A DNA stretch of 64,000 nt from Sandaracinus sp. (GCA_002699025.1 PABA01000002.1:1-64000); one strand, 5' to 3'. Positions 49,486 through 59,497 are shown, counted from the first letter of the stretch. Numbers and translations are program-made. The notes: a model not told the origin generated them from the letters alone.

Positions 49486-51531
49486 ATGGCACGCCTGACC
49501 CGCCTGATGCTCGCTCTCGCGCTCTCGCTCTCCGCCCCGGTGGCGTTGGCGCAGACGGAGGACGCCCCCGAAGAAGACGCCCCCGCCGACGAGGCGGCGG
49601 AGTCCGAGGAGGAGGCGCTCGACGAAGACGAGGAAGAGCTCGAGCTCGACGGCGACGAGGACGTCGTCGGCGAGGACGAGCCGGCGCTCCGGGCGCCGAG
49701 CCTCGAGATGCCCGACGTCGGCGACGCCATGGCCGAGGACGACGAGGGAGCGGACGAGGACGAGGACGACTGGGCCGAGGCCGGCGAGGGCACGGCCGAG
49801 GAGGACGAGGATCTGCTCCGGCAGGCCGAGCCCGAGGCGCCCTCCGCCGACCCGACCCGCACCCAGTGGACCGCGCCCCAGACGGCCCTGACGCTCCACG
49901 GCTACTTCCGCGTGCGCGGCGAGCTGCAGGACAGCTTCTTCCTCGGGCGCGACGACGTGCCCTTCAACCTCTTCACGCCCGCCGACCGGGACGTCCTCCC
50001 CGAGGGCGGCTGCCGCGGCGGTGAGCCCGGCGACGATCCGGATCGCGACGCCTGCAACGGCAGCGACCGGCTCCGCTTCGCCAACATGCGCCTGCGCCTG
50101 CGGCCGACCATCGGCCTCAGCGACGACGTCCGCGTCCGGATGACGATCGACGTCTTCGACAACCTGGTCCTCGGCTCGACGCCGGATGGCACCGTCTACA
50201 TCCCGCCCGGCGCGGCGGGGAACGACACGGGCGAGTTCATCCAGCCCGCCCGCACGCCCGGCGTGCCCATCGACTCCTTCGCGGCGACCCAGAACCCGCA
50301 GCAGGGCTACCGGAACTCGCTCCGGGACAGCATCTACGTGCGCCACGCCTGGGCCGAGGTGACCAACCGCGGGCTCGGTCAGCTCCGCTTCGGCCGCATG
50401 CCCTCGCACTGGGGTCTCGGCGTGCTCGCCAACGACGGCATGGGCATCGACGCGGACCAGTCGAGCGACGTCGACCGGATCATGGGCCTGACGCGGCTCG
50501 CCGGCATCTACATCGTCGCCGCCTGGGACTTCGCCGCGCAGGGGCTCCAGCAGCAGCTCCTCAACGATCTCCGGGGCGTGCCCTTCGACGCCTCGACCAA
50601 GGACGACGTCCGCCAGTACGTCTTCGCCCTCGCGCGCCGCACCGAGCCCGAGGAGCAGCAGGCGCGGCTCCAGCGCGGCAGCTGGGTGCTCAACGGCGGC
50701 TTCTACTTCGTCTTCCGGAAGCAGTTCCTCTCGACCATCGGGCCGGGGCAGGCCGGCGCCTTCCCGTCCATGGCGAGCTACGAAGACCTCTTCGTGCGCC
50801 GGAACGCGCGCGCCTTCATCCCCGACCTCTGGGCCCAGTTCCTCTGGGGCGGGCTCCGGCTCGAGATGGAGGCCGTCTACATCGCCGGCGAGATCGAGAA
50901 CATCGAGAACGACAGCTTCGTCCAGCAGGACTTCAAGATCCGCCAGTTCGGCGTGGCCTTCGAGGGCGAGTACCGGCTCCTCGACGACAAGCTCTCCATC
51001 CGCCTCTACACCGGCTACGCCTCTGGCGATGCGGACATCAACGGCCTCTCGCAGCGCCAGGGCCTGCTCGCCCAGCAGACCGACAACCGGACCATCAGCC
51101 ACATGCAGTTCCACCCGAACTACCGGGTCGACCTCATCCTCTGGCGCAACATCCTGGGTCGCGTGGCCGGCGCCTGGTACCTCAAGCCGGGCCTCAGCTA
51201 CGACATCATCCGCAACCCCTTCGGCCAGCTCTTCGGCATCGGCGCGGACCTCGTCTACAGCCGCGCCGCCCAGGAGGTCCAGACCTACGGCTCGGATCCG
51301 AACCTCGGCGTCGAGCTCGACTTCTCGGTCTACTACCGGAGCGAGGACGGGCCGGAGATGTTCGACGGCTTCTACATGCAGTTCAACTACGGCGTCCTCT
51401 TCCCGCTCGCCGGCCTCGGCTACGCGAGCTACATGGGCGTGCCGGAGAACCCGCGGGACGACGACCCGCTGCGGAACCAGGGCCTGAAGAACGCCCAGAC
51501 CCTCCGCCTCATCCTCGGCGTCCAGTACTGA
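49486..51531 (+). CDS. Outer-membrane beta-barrel protein with acidic N-terminal region
   Basis: A 681-residue exported protein with a clear signal peptide (LALALSLSAPVALAQ), then about 95 residues rich in Asp, Glu and Ala, and a long region of alternating strands ending in an aromatic C-terminus (ILGVQY). The strands include LTLHGYFRVRGELQDSF, LRFANMRLRLRPTIGL and GLRLEMEAVYIAGEIE. It resembles porin-like proteins of delta-proteobacteria that I recall as the TIGR04551 family; this is from memory. A role as porin or receptor is inferred. It is divergent from RNase J and has its own promoter. Confidence 0.7.
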   Translation: MARLTRLMLALALSLSAPVALAQTEDAPEEDAPADEAAESEEEALDEDEEELELDGDEDVVGEDEPALRAPSLEMPDVGDAMAEDDEGADEDEDDWAEAGEGTAEEDEDLLRQAEPEAPSADPTRTQWTAPQTALTLHGYFRVRGELQDSFFLGRDDVPFNLFTPADRDVLPEGGCRGGEPGDDPDRDACNGSDRLRFANMRLRLRPTIGLSDDVRVRMTIDVFDNLVLGSTPDGTVYIPPGAAGNDTGEFIQPARTPGVPIDSFAATQNPQQGYRNSLRDSIYVRHAWAEVTNRGLGQLRFGRMPSHWGLGVLANDGMGIDADQSSDVDRIMGLTRLAGIYIVAAWDFAAQGLQQQLLNDLRGVPFDASTKDDVRQYVFALARRTEPEEQQARLQRGSWVLNGGFYFVFRKQFLSTIGPGQAGAFPSMASYEDLFVRRNARAFIPDLWAQFLWGGLRLEMEAVYIAGEIENIENDSFVQQDFKIRQFGVAFEGEYRLLDDKLSIRLYTGYASGDADINGLSQRQGLLAQQTDNRTISHMQFHPNYRVDLILWRNILGRVAGAWYLKPGLSYDIIRNPFGQLFGIGADLVYSRAAQEVQTYGSDPNLGVELDFSVYYRSEDGPEMFDGFYMQFNYGVLFPLAGLGYASYMGVPENPRDDDPLRNQGLKNAQTLRLILGVQY

Positions 51532-51584
51532 CGCGCGCCCGCGGCGCCCGGGCAATCGTCCGGCGCGCCGCGCGATGAGGCCCC

Positions 51585-52958
51585 GTGGCGAAGAAGAAGG
51601 CGAAGAAGCCGTCCTACGCCTGCCGCGCCTGCGGCGCGCAGTTCGCGCGCTGGATGGGTCGCTGCACGACCTGCGGCGAGTGGGACACGATCGAGGAACA
51701 GGCCGCCGCGCCGAGCACCGCGTCGAAGGAGCGCACCGGGGGGGCGCGGCCGATGCGCATCGGGGACGTCTCGACGGAGGACGCGCGGCGGCTCCCGACG
51801 GGCATCGGCGAGCTCGATCGGGCCCTCGGCGGCGGGCCCGTGCGCGGCGGCGTGGCCCTCCTCGGCGGAGACCCGGGCATCGGCAAGTCGACGCTCCTGA
51901 TGCAGGCGCTGGCGGCGCTCGCGGCCCGGGACGAGAGCGCCGTCTACGTGACGGGCGAGGAGTCGGCCTCGCAGGTGGCGCTCCGGGCGCGGCGCATCGG
52001 GGGCGCGGGCATGGAGGCCGTGCGCATCCTGGCGACGACCGAGCTCGAGGACGCGGAGGCGGCGCTGAGCGCGGAGAAGCCGGCGGTCGCGGTCATCGAC
52101 TCGATCCAGACGCTCCGCGCCGCGAGCCTGAGCTCGGCGCCCGGCAGCGTGAGCCAGCTCCGGGAGGTGGCCGCGCGGCTCATCGACCTGGCGAAGCGGC
52201 ACGGCATCGCGCTCTTCCTGATCGGTCACGTGACCAAGGAAGGGGCCATCGCCGGGCCGAAGGTGCTCGAGCACCTGGTGGACACGGTGCTGAGCTTCGA
52301 GGGGGATCGGAGCCACGCCTTCCGCGTGCTCCGGGCGACGAAGAACCGCTTCGGCCCCGCGCAGGAGATGGGCGTCTTCGAGATGGACCGGGAAGGGCTC
52401 CGCGAGGTGCCGGACCCGAGCGCGCTCTTTCTGGCCGAGCGGCCCGAGGGCTCGGCCGGATCGGTGGTCGTGCCGACGGCGGAGGGGACGCGGCCGCTGC
52501 TCGTGGAGCTCCAGGCGCTGGTGGCGCCTGCGGTCTACGGGAACGCGCGGCGGGTGGTCTCCGGGCTCGACGGGAACCGGCTGGCGATCCTGTTGGCCGT
52601 GCTGGACCGGAAGGCGCAGACCCGGGTGCTCGACCGGGACGTCTTCGCGTCGGTGGCGGGCGGGGCGCGGGTGGACGAACGGGCCCTCGACCTGGCGCTC
52701 GCGGTGGCCGTGGTCTCGTCCTACCGGCAGCGGGCCGTGCCGGCGGACCTGGTCGTCTTCGGCGAGGTCGGCCTCGCGGGGGAGGTGCGCGCCGTGCCCC
52801 GGCCGGGGCCGCGCATCGCCGAAGCGCGCAAGCTCGGCTTCCGGCGGGTGCTCCTCCCGAAGACGAACGCCGAGCGGCTGACGAAGAAAGAGAAGAAGGG
52901 CCTCACGTTGATGCCCGTCGGCACCCTGGCCGAGGCCCTCGAGACCGCCCTCGACTAG
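51585..52958 (+). CDS. radA: DNA repair protein RadA
   Basis: A 457-residue RadA, which helps RecA-driven branch migration in recombination. It has the N-terminal four-Cys zinc finger (CRACG ... CTTCG, Cys13-Cys30), a RecA-like ATPase with Walker A GGDPGIGKST, the KNRFG motif (residues about 248-252) and a C-terminal Lon-protease-like domain (from about 290) without the catalytic dyad. Start: GTG at 51585. It follows the beta-barrel gene by 53 bases on the same strand but probably has its own promoter. Confidence 0.97.
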   Translation: MAKKKAKKPSYACRACGAQFARWMGRCTTCGEWDTIEEQAAAPSTASKERTGGARPMRIGDVSTEDARRLPTGIGELDRALGGGPVRGGVALLGGDPGIGKSTLLMQALAALAARDESAVYVTGEESASQVALRARRIGGAGMEAVRILATTELEDAEAALSAEKPAVAVIDSIQTLRAASLSSAPGSVSQLREVAARLIDLAKRHGIALFLIGHVTKEGAIAGPKVLEHLVDTVLSFEGDRSHAFRVLRATKNRFGPAQEMGVFEMDREGLREVPDPSALFLAERPEGSAGSVVVPTAEGTRPLLVELQALVAPAVYGNARRVVSGLDGNRLAILLAVLDRKAQTRVLDRDVFASVAGGARVDERALDLALAVAVVSSYRQRAVPADLVVFGEVGLAGEVRAVPRPGPRIAEARKLGFRRVLLPKTNAERLTKKEKKGLTLMPVGTLAEALETALD

Positions 52959-52995
52959 TGCAGGGCCAGGAGTGCGTACCCGCTCCTACCCGCTC

Positions 52996-54777
52996 CTAGA
53001 GCGGCCGGCCGGCCGGTCGCTCGAGGAGGTGGCGCGAGTGGTGGCGGGCGCGGGCGCACTCGACGGCGGTCAGACGCTTGGGGCCGGTCACGAGGGGGAG
53101 GGCGCCGTCGCTGTCCATGAGCCGCCACGGCTCGTCGGGGCCGACGTTGTCCGGGTGGAAGGGCTGGTCGAGGAGCACGTGGCCGAGCTCGTGGGCCTGG
53201 GTCCAGGAGGCGCGCTGGCGGTGGATGCCCCGGCGGTCCAGGACGACGGCGCCCGCGATGGCGCCGCCGTCGGACTCGATGAAGGCCTCGCCCTGGCGGC
53301 CGGCGCGGCGGAAGGCGGGGACGATGACCAGCTCGAGCGTGGTCGGGTCGTCGTCGCGCAGCGCGTGGAGGAGGGCGCGCTCCTCGAGGGTCCCGGCGGC
53401 GGCGTCGGCGTTGCCGAAGGTGTCGAGGCCGTCCGCGAGGTCGACGACGCCGAGCTGGACGGATTGGCGCGGGTCCGTGCTCAGCGGGTGCTCGCCGTCC
53501 GGGGCGAGGGTCACGGGGCGGCCTCGGCGACGCACGTGCACGTCGGCGCTCCCGTCGGCGCCGTGGCTCGTCCGGGGGTTCACGGTCACGTGGGCGTCGA
53601 AGCCCGCGGCGTCGAGGGCGGCGGCGATGCGGAGGGCGGTCGCGGCCGGGCTCAGGCCCCGGGGGATGGCGATGGGCCCGATCGGGCGGTCGTCCGCGCG
53701 GAAGCGGATCGCGCCGCCGCGGGAGGGGAGCCCGTCGCCATCGCCGACGGCGAGGAGGGTCGGCGGGGGCGCGTCCACCACGGCCACGTCCGCCTCGCTC
53801 GGGGGCCCGAAGCCGAGGTGGCATTGGAGCCAGACCTCGTTCGCGATGCGCACCTGCTCGCGAGCGAGGGCCTCGGCGCCGGCGTCGTCGCCGCCCACCG
53901 CCGGGACGCCCTGGTGGCGCACGACGCGCACGCGGAGCCGGGCGCGGCGGGCGGCGCGGGGGCCGGCCTCGCGCCCCGGCCGACCGACCCGCGCGCTCTG
54001 CCGGGCGGCGCCGAGGCGGGCGTGGACGGCGTCCCGGAGACCGACGCGGAGCAGGCGCCCGCCCGTGCCCGGCGCGGCCTCGTCGAGCGCGTCGCCCACG
54101 AGCCGGAACCAGGGCGTGAGGCGCTCGCCCTCGCCTTCGCCGCGGAGCGGGAGCGAGAGCTCGCCGAGGAGCGATCCGTCCGCGGCCCGGCGCTCGATCC
54201 GAAGCTCCGTGGCGGCATCGCCGGCGCCCTCGACCTCCACGCGGAGCGCCTCCGGGTCGCCGGCGCGCGGGGCGAGGGGGCTCCGCGGCAGGGACTCGTC
54301 GTTGGGGATCCGGCGGGTGATGGCGAGGGCGTCGCGGCGCGCGTCCACGGGGCCCGCGGGCCGGACCAGGCGGAGCGTGACGACGCGGAGCGCGAGCTCC
54401 GCGGCGCCCCGGGGCGAGCGGAGGCGCAGGCGCGCCGGCCCGGCGGCGAGGCCCTGCACGGAGACGGTCGTGGGGAGCCGCAGGCGCGCGCCCGGCTCGA
54501 GGGGGCGGCCTGCGCGGAACACGCGGAGGCCGCCCTCCCAGTCGAGGCTCGCCGCGCCGCGGCCCTCGAGGCGAAGCGGGAAGAGGTCCTCCGGGGGCGG
54601 CGCGGAGCTCTCCCGGTCGCGGGTGCCGTCCTCGTCGTCGTCGTCGTCGTCCACGGCGACCCAGAGCGCTCCCTCGCCCTCGACCTCGAAGCGGGGAGCC
54701 TGGGCGGCCGCCGCACCGGGCGCCCCGAGGGCGGCGCAGGCCAGGAGGAGCCAGGGGGCCGCGTGCCGGGCGCTCAC
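52996..54777 (-). CDS. Secreted HEXXH protein, putative metallopeptidase
   Basis: A 593-residue exported protein with a signal peptide (PWLLLACAALGAPGAAAAQ), an acidic stretch (DDDDDDE, about 45-52), beta-sandwich-like segments (about 60-330), and a C-terminal half with TQAHELGHVLLDQPFHPD, a HEXXH zinc motif. The final residues are basic. It may act on cell-surface or extracellular protein. Its GTG start overlaps the gmk stop by 4 bases (GTGA), so it is coupled to guanylate kinase. Family unknown. Confidence 0.68.
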   Translation of the reverse strand: MSARHAAPWLLLACAALGAPGAAAAQAPRFEVEGEGALWVAVDDDDDDEDGTRDRESSAPPPEDLFPLRLEGRGAASLDWEGGLRVFRAGRPLEPGARLRLPTTVSVQGLAAGPARLRLRSPRGAAELALRVVTLRLVRPAGPVDARRDALAITRRIPNDESLPRSPLAPRAGDPEALRVEVEGAGDAATELRIERRAADGSLLGELSLPLRGEGEGERLTPWFRLVGDALDEAAPGTGGRLLRVGLRDAVHARLGAARQSARVGRPGREAGPRAARRARLRVRVVRHQGVPAVGGDDAGAEALAREQVRIANEVWLQCHLGFGPPSEADVAVVDAPPPTLLAVGDGDGLPSRGGAIRFRADDRPIGPIAIPRGLSPAATALRIAAALDAAGFDAHVTVNPRTSHGADGSADVHVRRRGRPVTLAPDGEHPLSTDPRQSVQLGVVDLADGLDTFGNADAAAGTLEERALLHALRDDDPTTLELVIVPAFRRAGRQGEAFIESDGGAIAGAVVLDRRGIHRQRASWTQAHELGHVLLDQPFHPDNVGPDEPWRLMDSDGALPLVTGPKRLTAVECARARHHSRHLLERPAGRPL

Positions 54778-55415
54778 GGCTCGGGTGGCGGCTCGCGGAG
54801 CAGCGCTTCGGCGCTCGGCGCCAGCCGCCGGCGCCGGCAGAGCTCGGCGTGGATGATGCCGCGGAGCTCGGCGAGGGCCTGCTGGAGGTCGTCGTTGAGC
54901 ACCAGATAGTCGAAGAAGGGGTAGTGCTCGATCTCCTCCTTCGCCTTCGCGTAGCGCCGCTCGAGGGACTCGGGCGACTCCGTGCCGCGGCTCTCGAGGC
55001 GGCGCCGGAGCTCGCTCATGGAGGGCGGGAGGATGAACACGCCGACGGCCTCGGGGCGCTTGGCCTTGATCTGCCGCGCCCCCTGGTAGTCGACGTCGAA
55101 GAGGAGCACGCGGCGACCGGCCCGCCGGGCCCGCTCGATCTCGCCGACGCTGGTGCCGTAGAGGTTGCCGTGGACCTCGGCCCACTCGGCGAACTGGCCC
55201 TCGGCGATGCGCGCCCGGAAGGCCGCGTGATCGATGAAGTGGTAGTCCTGCCCGTCCACCTCGTTGGGCCGCGGCGCGCGCGTCGTGTGCGAGATGGAGA
55301 AGGCGAGCTGCTCACCGAACTGGTCGAGGAGCCGGTGCGTGAGGGTCGTCTTCCCGGCGCCGGAGGGCGAGCTGATGATCAGCAGCAGGGGCTCGCTGGC
55401 GTGCGACTGGTTCAC
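54774..55415 (-). CDS. gmk: Guanylate kinase
   Basis: A 213-residue guanylate kinase (ATP + GMP to ADP + GDP). Walker A SSPSGAGKTTL opens the protein, followed by SHTTRAPRPNEVDGQDYHF (GMP-binding), EWAEVHGNLYGTSV, and VLLFDVDYQGARQIK. Start: GTG at 55415, six bases after TGC-TAAACC, a likely leaderless transcript. It is downstream of yicC, separated by 134 bases, and overlaps the secreted HEXXH gene. Confidence 0.96.
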   Translation of the reverse strand: MNQSHASEPLLLIISSPSGAGKTTLTHRLLDQFGEQLAFSISHTTRAPRPNEVDGQDYHFIDHAAFRARIAEGQFAEWAEVHGNLYGTSVGEIERARRAGRRVLLFDVDYQGARQIKAKRPEAVGVFILPPSMSELRRRLESRGTESPESLERRYAKAKEEIEHYPFFDYLVLNDDLQQALAELRGIIHAELCRRRRLAPSAEALLREPPPEP

Positions 55416-55421
55416 CGCGCC

Positions 55422-55427
55422 GGTTTA
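55422..55427 (-). promoter_or_regulatory. Extended -10 hexamer (TGC-TAAACC) before gmk
   Basis: Six bases before the GTG start, the same layout as before tolC (TGC-TAACAC). No clear -35. Confidence 0.4.
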
Positions 55428-55549
55428 GCACGTCTCTCGCCCGCGTCGCTCGCCCTCCGTCCACCGCCGCCCGCCTCCGTGTGCTCGGGAGGCTCCGGCG
55501 TCTCCTTCCGGTGCGCCGCGAGGCCCATCGCCCAGCCCGCTCGCCGCCG

Positions 55550-56437
55550 TCAGAGGACGTTCTGGACCTGCTCGCGCATGCGCTCGACGTCGGCCTTCAG
55601 CTCGACGACGCTCCGCGTCACCTCGACCTCCGGGGTCTTGGCGCCGAGCGTGTTCACCTCGCGGGCCATCTCCTGGAGGAGGAAGTCGAGCTTCCGCCCG
55701 TGGGACGGCCCGGTGCTCTGCATGAGCTCCACGAACTGGTCGCAGTGGCTCGTCAGCCGGGCGAGCTCCTCCGCCACGTCGGTGCGCTCGGCGAAGAGCG
55801 CGACCTCGTGCTCGAGGCGCCCCTGGTCCAGCTCCAGGTCGCGATCCGCGAGGAGCTTCTCGAGGCGCTCCCGGAGCCGCTGCCGCTGCGCCGCGACCAC
55901 CGTCGGGCAGAGCACGCGCACCTGCGCCAGCTTCGCCCGGATCGACTCGAGGCGCGTGCTCAGGTCCTGCGTGAGCGCCTTGCCCTCGCGCAGGCGCATG
56001 GCGTCGAGGGCGTCGCAGGCCTCGGCCGTCGCCTCGAGGAGGCTCTCCCGGAGCGCCTCGCCATCGGCCGGGCCGCCCGGCGTGAAGAGCCCGGGGACCG
56101 AGGAGAGCAGCGAGAGGGGGAGCGGCTCCCCGGGGGCGAGCTCGTCGCGGAGCGCCTGGAGCTGCTGGAAGGCCGAGCGGGCGAGCGCTTCGTCGAGCGT
56201 CGGCGCCCGCTCCACGCGACCCTCCACGCGCGCCATCACCTCCACCCGGCCCCGGCGGAGGCGCTTGCGGAGGAGCGCCTCCACAGCGGCCGTGTGCTCG
56301 GCGAGCGGCGCCGGCAGGCGGACGCGGCAGTCGAGGAAGCGGTGGTTCACCGCCCGCATGTCCACGACCAGGCGCACCGGCGCGTCGTCCACGGACGTTC
56401 GCGCGTCGCCCGACCCGTAGCCGGTCATGCTGCGCAC
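55550..56437 (-). CDS. yicC: YicC family endoribonuclease
   Basis: A 295-residue YicC-type protein. The N-terminus SMTGYGSG, VVDMRAVNHRFLD and the C-terminal GRKLDFLLQEMAREVNTLGAK are the family hallmarks; the latter holds metal-binding residues. YicC proteins cut certain small RNAs in E. coli. Neighbouring yicC and gmk is a common arrangement. The GTG at 56437 is 7 bases after TACACC, or the Met of MTGYG could be used. Confidence 0.9.
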   Translation of the reverse strand: MRSMTGYGSGDARTSVDDAPVRLVVDMRAVNHRFLDCRVRLPAPLAEHTAAVEALLRKRLRRGRVEVMARVEGRVERAPTLDEALARSAFQQLQALRDELAPGEPLPLSLLSSVPGLFTPGGPADGEALRESLLEATAEACDALDAMRLREGKALTQDLSTRLESIRAKLAQVRVLCPTVVAAQRQRLRERLEKLLADRDLELDQGRLEHEVALFAERTDVAEELARLTSHCDQFVELMQSTGPSHGRKLDFLLQEMAREVNTLGAKTPEVEVTRSVVELKADVERMREQVQNVL

Positions 56438-56444
56438 GCCCCAA

Positions 56445-56450
56445 GGTGTA
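56445..56450 (-). promoter_or_regulatory. -10-like hexamer (TACACC) before yicC
   Basis: Seven bases before the GTG at 56437; no clear -35. Confidence 0.28.
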
Positions 56451-56572
56451 TCACGCAGCCGGTCGGGCCCCCCAAGAACTCGTCGCCGGGGCGAGCCCTC
56501 CGCGCCGGGAAACCGAGCCGGGAGGCGTTGGAAGGGGTGAGGGGGGCGATCGCGGGGCGACCGCCGCGCCGC

Positions 56573-57085
56573 TCACTCGAGGTGCTTGCGGCTCTTGAGC
56601 GAGGCCATGACCTTCTCGTACTCGACCTCGAAGGCGGCCGTGCCCTCTTCCAGGTTCTTGATCTTCGAGCGGACCTCCCGGTCGAGGTCGCTCTCCATGT
56701 TCGTGTGCTTGCGCAGCACGGTGGCGATCTTCTTGCGGAGCACGCCGTCCTCCGCCCAGACCTCGGCGACGTTCGCCGAGTGGAAGAGCATCGTCATGAG
56801 CTGCTCGACCAGGTAGGGGAGCTGCTCGTCGTGCGGCGGGAAGCCCATCTCCTTGGCGACCTGCGCACGGACCTTGCCCATGACGGCGTAGGAGAGGCCG
56901 GCCCGCTCCATGCGGTCCTTCGCCTCGTCGACCACGCGGCGGCTGCGGCGGATGAACTCCTTGAGGACGGCCTCGAAGTCGAGCCGCACCTCCTCGGAGC
57001 TCTCGACCTCGATGTCTTCGTCCTTCGTCAGCTCGCGGAGGAGGTCCTCCGCGATGAAGGGAACCTTCCCGGAGTACAGCTTCAT
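56573..57085 (-). CDS. DUF507 family protein
   Basis: A 170-residue helical cytoplasmic protein of the DUF507 family, whose function is unknown. Typical parts are MKLYSGKVPFIAEDLLREL at the start and a charged, Lys/Glu-rich second half. The ATG at 57085 is the family start and lies ten bases behind TACACC (minus strand, 57101-57096). It lies between mlaC and yicC. Confidence 0.85.
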   Translation of the reverse strand: MKLYSGKVPFIAEDLLRELTKDEDIEVESSEEVRLDFEAVLKEFIRRSRRVVDEAKDRMERAGLSYAVMGKVRAQVAKEMGFPPHDEQLPYLVEQLMTMLFHSANVAEVWAEDGVLRKKIATVLRKHTNMESDLDREVRSKIKNLEEGTAAFEVEYEKVMASLKSRKHLE

Positions 57086-57140
57086 CGCCGGAGTCGGTGT
57101 ACGTGGAAACCGCCGCCCCCGCAAGAGCGGCCGGCGCGCC

Positions 57141-57764
<624 letters not shown>

Positions 57765-57929
57765 GGCGGTCGCGGAGGGGGTGGGGGCCAGGCGGCTCGT
57801 GGGGGATGCGGGGCGAGGGCCAGTCATCGGAGGTGGGACGCGGGGGCGGAGCCGGATATTCGGCGCGCGCTCGGCGTGGGCGCCGGGCACCGCGGAGCGG
57901 GCCTCCGAGGACGGTCGCCCGGCGTTCAG

Positions 57930-57989
57930 CCGCCCAGCCTTCGGTCGCCCGGGCTTCACTCGCCCGGGCTTCACTCGCACGGGCTTCAC
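57930..57989. repeat. 15-bp tandem repeat at the 3' end of the tolC-like gene
   Basis: Copies of TCGCCCGGGCTTCAC at 57945-57959, 57960-57974 and 57975-57989 (one change), with a decayed copy before. The last copy contains the tolC stop codon, as the 28.6-kb array does for the RND pump. Confidence 0.75.
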
Positions 57990-59371
57990 TCGCATGGTGG
58001 CTCCCAGCCATCGGCGGGCAGGAGCGCCTCACCCGTCACCCGCTCGAGCTCGGCGGCGGCCGTGTTCACGTCGCGCACGGCCTGGAGGTGGGAGAAGCGC
58101 GCCGTGAAGTAGGCCTTCAGCGCGTCGATGAGGTCCTTCGGCTCGAGCGTGCCGAGGTCGTAGGCCTGGGCCGCCGAGACGAACCAGGCGCGCCCCTGCC
58201 GGCGTCCGCGCTGCCAGGCCTCCTCGCGGCGCAGGGCGTCCTGGTAGGCCTGCACGGCGAGGCGCACCTCGAGGCGGATGCCGAGCCGGGCCTCCCGGGC
58301 CTGCGCCCGCGTCTCCTCGAGCCGCGCCCGGGCCCGGTCGCGCCGGTGCACCTGCCCGGCGAAGTCGAGGTTCCAGCGCATCACGAGCCCGGCGCCGAGC
58401 TGCGGCCGGTTCGCCTGATCCTGGATGAAGGGGTTCTCCTGGTCCGTGCGCCCGGGCGCCCAGGTGAGCGCGGCCTGGAAGCCGAGGCCGAAGTCCGGCG
58501 CGAAGCCCACCCGCTCGGCGTCGAGGGCCGCCTCCCGCGCCTCCAGCGCCGCCTCGAGCATGCCGAGCTCGGGTCGCGCCTCGGACGCCTCGAGGAAGCG
58601 CGCCATGGTCGTGTCCTCGAGGGCGATGGGCTCCATGGGGCAGTCCGGCACGCGGATCGCGTCGAGCCCCGTGAGCGCCTGGAGCGCCGCCTCCGAGCCG
58701 TCGTGGAGCCGCTCGATCTCGCTGGCCCGGGCGCGGACCTCGGCGAGCGCCGTCTCGAGGCGGAAGCGATCGAAGGGGTTCACGTCCGGATCGCCCTCGG
58801 CGAGCATCTCCTGGAGCTTCTCGGCGGCGCGCTCGAGCTTCGGGAGGCCCTCGCCGATCATCTGCTGGAGGTCGAGCGAGAGCTGGAGCGCGAAGTAGGC
58901 GCGGCGGACGTCGAAGCGGAGCCGGGCTTCGGCGCGCTCCTGGTCGAGGGTGGCGGCCCGGACGCCGGCTCGCGCGGCGCGCTTGAGCGCCCGCAGCTTG
59001 CCGAAGGTGTAGAGGGGCACGACGCCGCGGATGCCGACCTGCGCCGCGGGGCCCCAGCCCTCGTTCAGCGGGAGCTGGTCCTGGTCGCTGTAGACGGGCG
59101 TGCCGGTGGCGTCGGGGACGACCGTCAGGCCCGCTGTGCCCTCCCAGCCGCGAAAGAAGGGCGAGAGGCGGGCCTCTCCGAGCCGCGCCTCGGCGGCCTC
59201 GATGGCCGCGCCGCGCGCCTCGAGGGCCGGGTAGTGGCGCTCGGCGGCGTCGACGAGCGCCTCCAGATCGCGCACGGGCGGATCCGCCTCCGGCTCCTGC
59301 GCGAGGACCGAGGTGACGCCGGCGCAGGCGAGGGCGCTGGCCAGGACCAGGTGGGGCAGCCGCGGGGCCAC
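57986..59371 (-). CDS. TolC family outer-membrane channel
   Basis: A 461-residue exported outer-membrane efflux factor. A signal peptide (LVLASALACAGVTSVLAQ) precedes two OEP repeats with long coiled-coil helices (RAARAGVRAATLDQERAEARLRF; RARARLEETRAQAREARLG) and strand segments such as VGIRGVVPLYTFGKL. It forms the trimeric exit duct for efflux pumps or type I secretion. GTG start six bases behind TGC-TAACAC. It could serve the RND pair at 24-28 kb, but that is not proven. Confidence 0.9.
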   Translation of the reverse strand: MAPRLPHLVLASALACAGVTSVLAQEPEADPPVRDLEALVDAAERHYPALEARGAAIEAAEARLGEARLSPFFRGWEGTAGLTVVPDATGTPVYSDQDQLPLNEGWGPAAQVGIRGVVPLYTFGKLRALKRAARAGVRAATLDQERAEARLRFDVRRAYFALQLSLDLQQMIGEGLPKLERAAEKLQEMLAEGDPDVNPFDRFRLETALAEVRARASEIERLHDGSEAALQALTGLDAIRVPDCPMEPIALEDTTMARFLEASEARPELGMLEAALEAREAALDAERVGFAPDFGLGFQAALTWAPGRTDQENPFIQDQANRPQLGAGLVMRWNLDFAGQVHRRDRARARLEETRAQAREARLGIRLEVRLAVQAYQDALRREEAWQRGRRQGRAWFVSAAQAYDLGTLEPKDLIDALKAYFTARFSHLQAVRDVNTAAAELERVTGEALLPADGWEPPCE

Positions 59372-59377
59372 GACGAG

Positions 59378-59383
59378 GTGTTA
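59378..59383 (-). promoter_or_regulatory. Extended -10 hexamer (TGC-TAACAC) before the tolC-like gene
   Basis: Six bases before the GTG start, the same as for gmk. No clear -35. Confidence 0.4.
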
Positions 59384-59425
59384 GCACGCATTCGGGGCCC
59401 GGGCGTTACAGCGGGCCCCGAACGC

Positions 59426-59461
59426 GAGACGCCGCCGTCGGCGGACCGGCGGCGGCGTCTC
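59426..59461 (-). terminator. Terminator after the skp-like gene
   Basis: A 12-bp stem GAGACGCCGCCG / CGGCGGCGTCTC, 36 bases beyond the skp stop and upstream of tolC. Confidence 0.75.
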
Positions 59462-59497
59462 GGAGCGACGGAGCGTTCCGCTCGGGCGGCGGAGCGT

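Noticed and set aside
46315-51555. A 1746-codon open frame on the minus strand across RNase J and the beta-barrel gene
   Set aside because: Only its last 456 codons form a credible protein (HEXXH lipoprotein). The rest lies antisense or out of frame to RNase J and the barrel gene and is an effect of the base composition.
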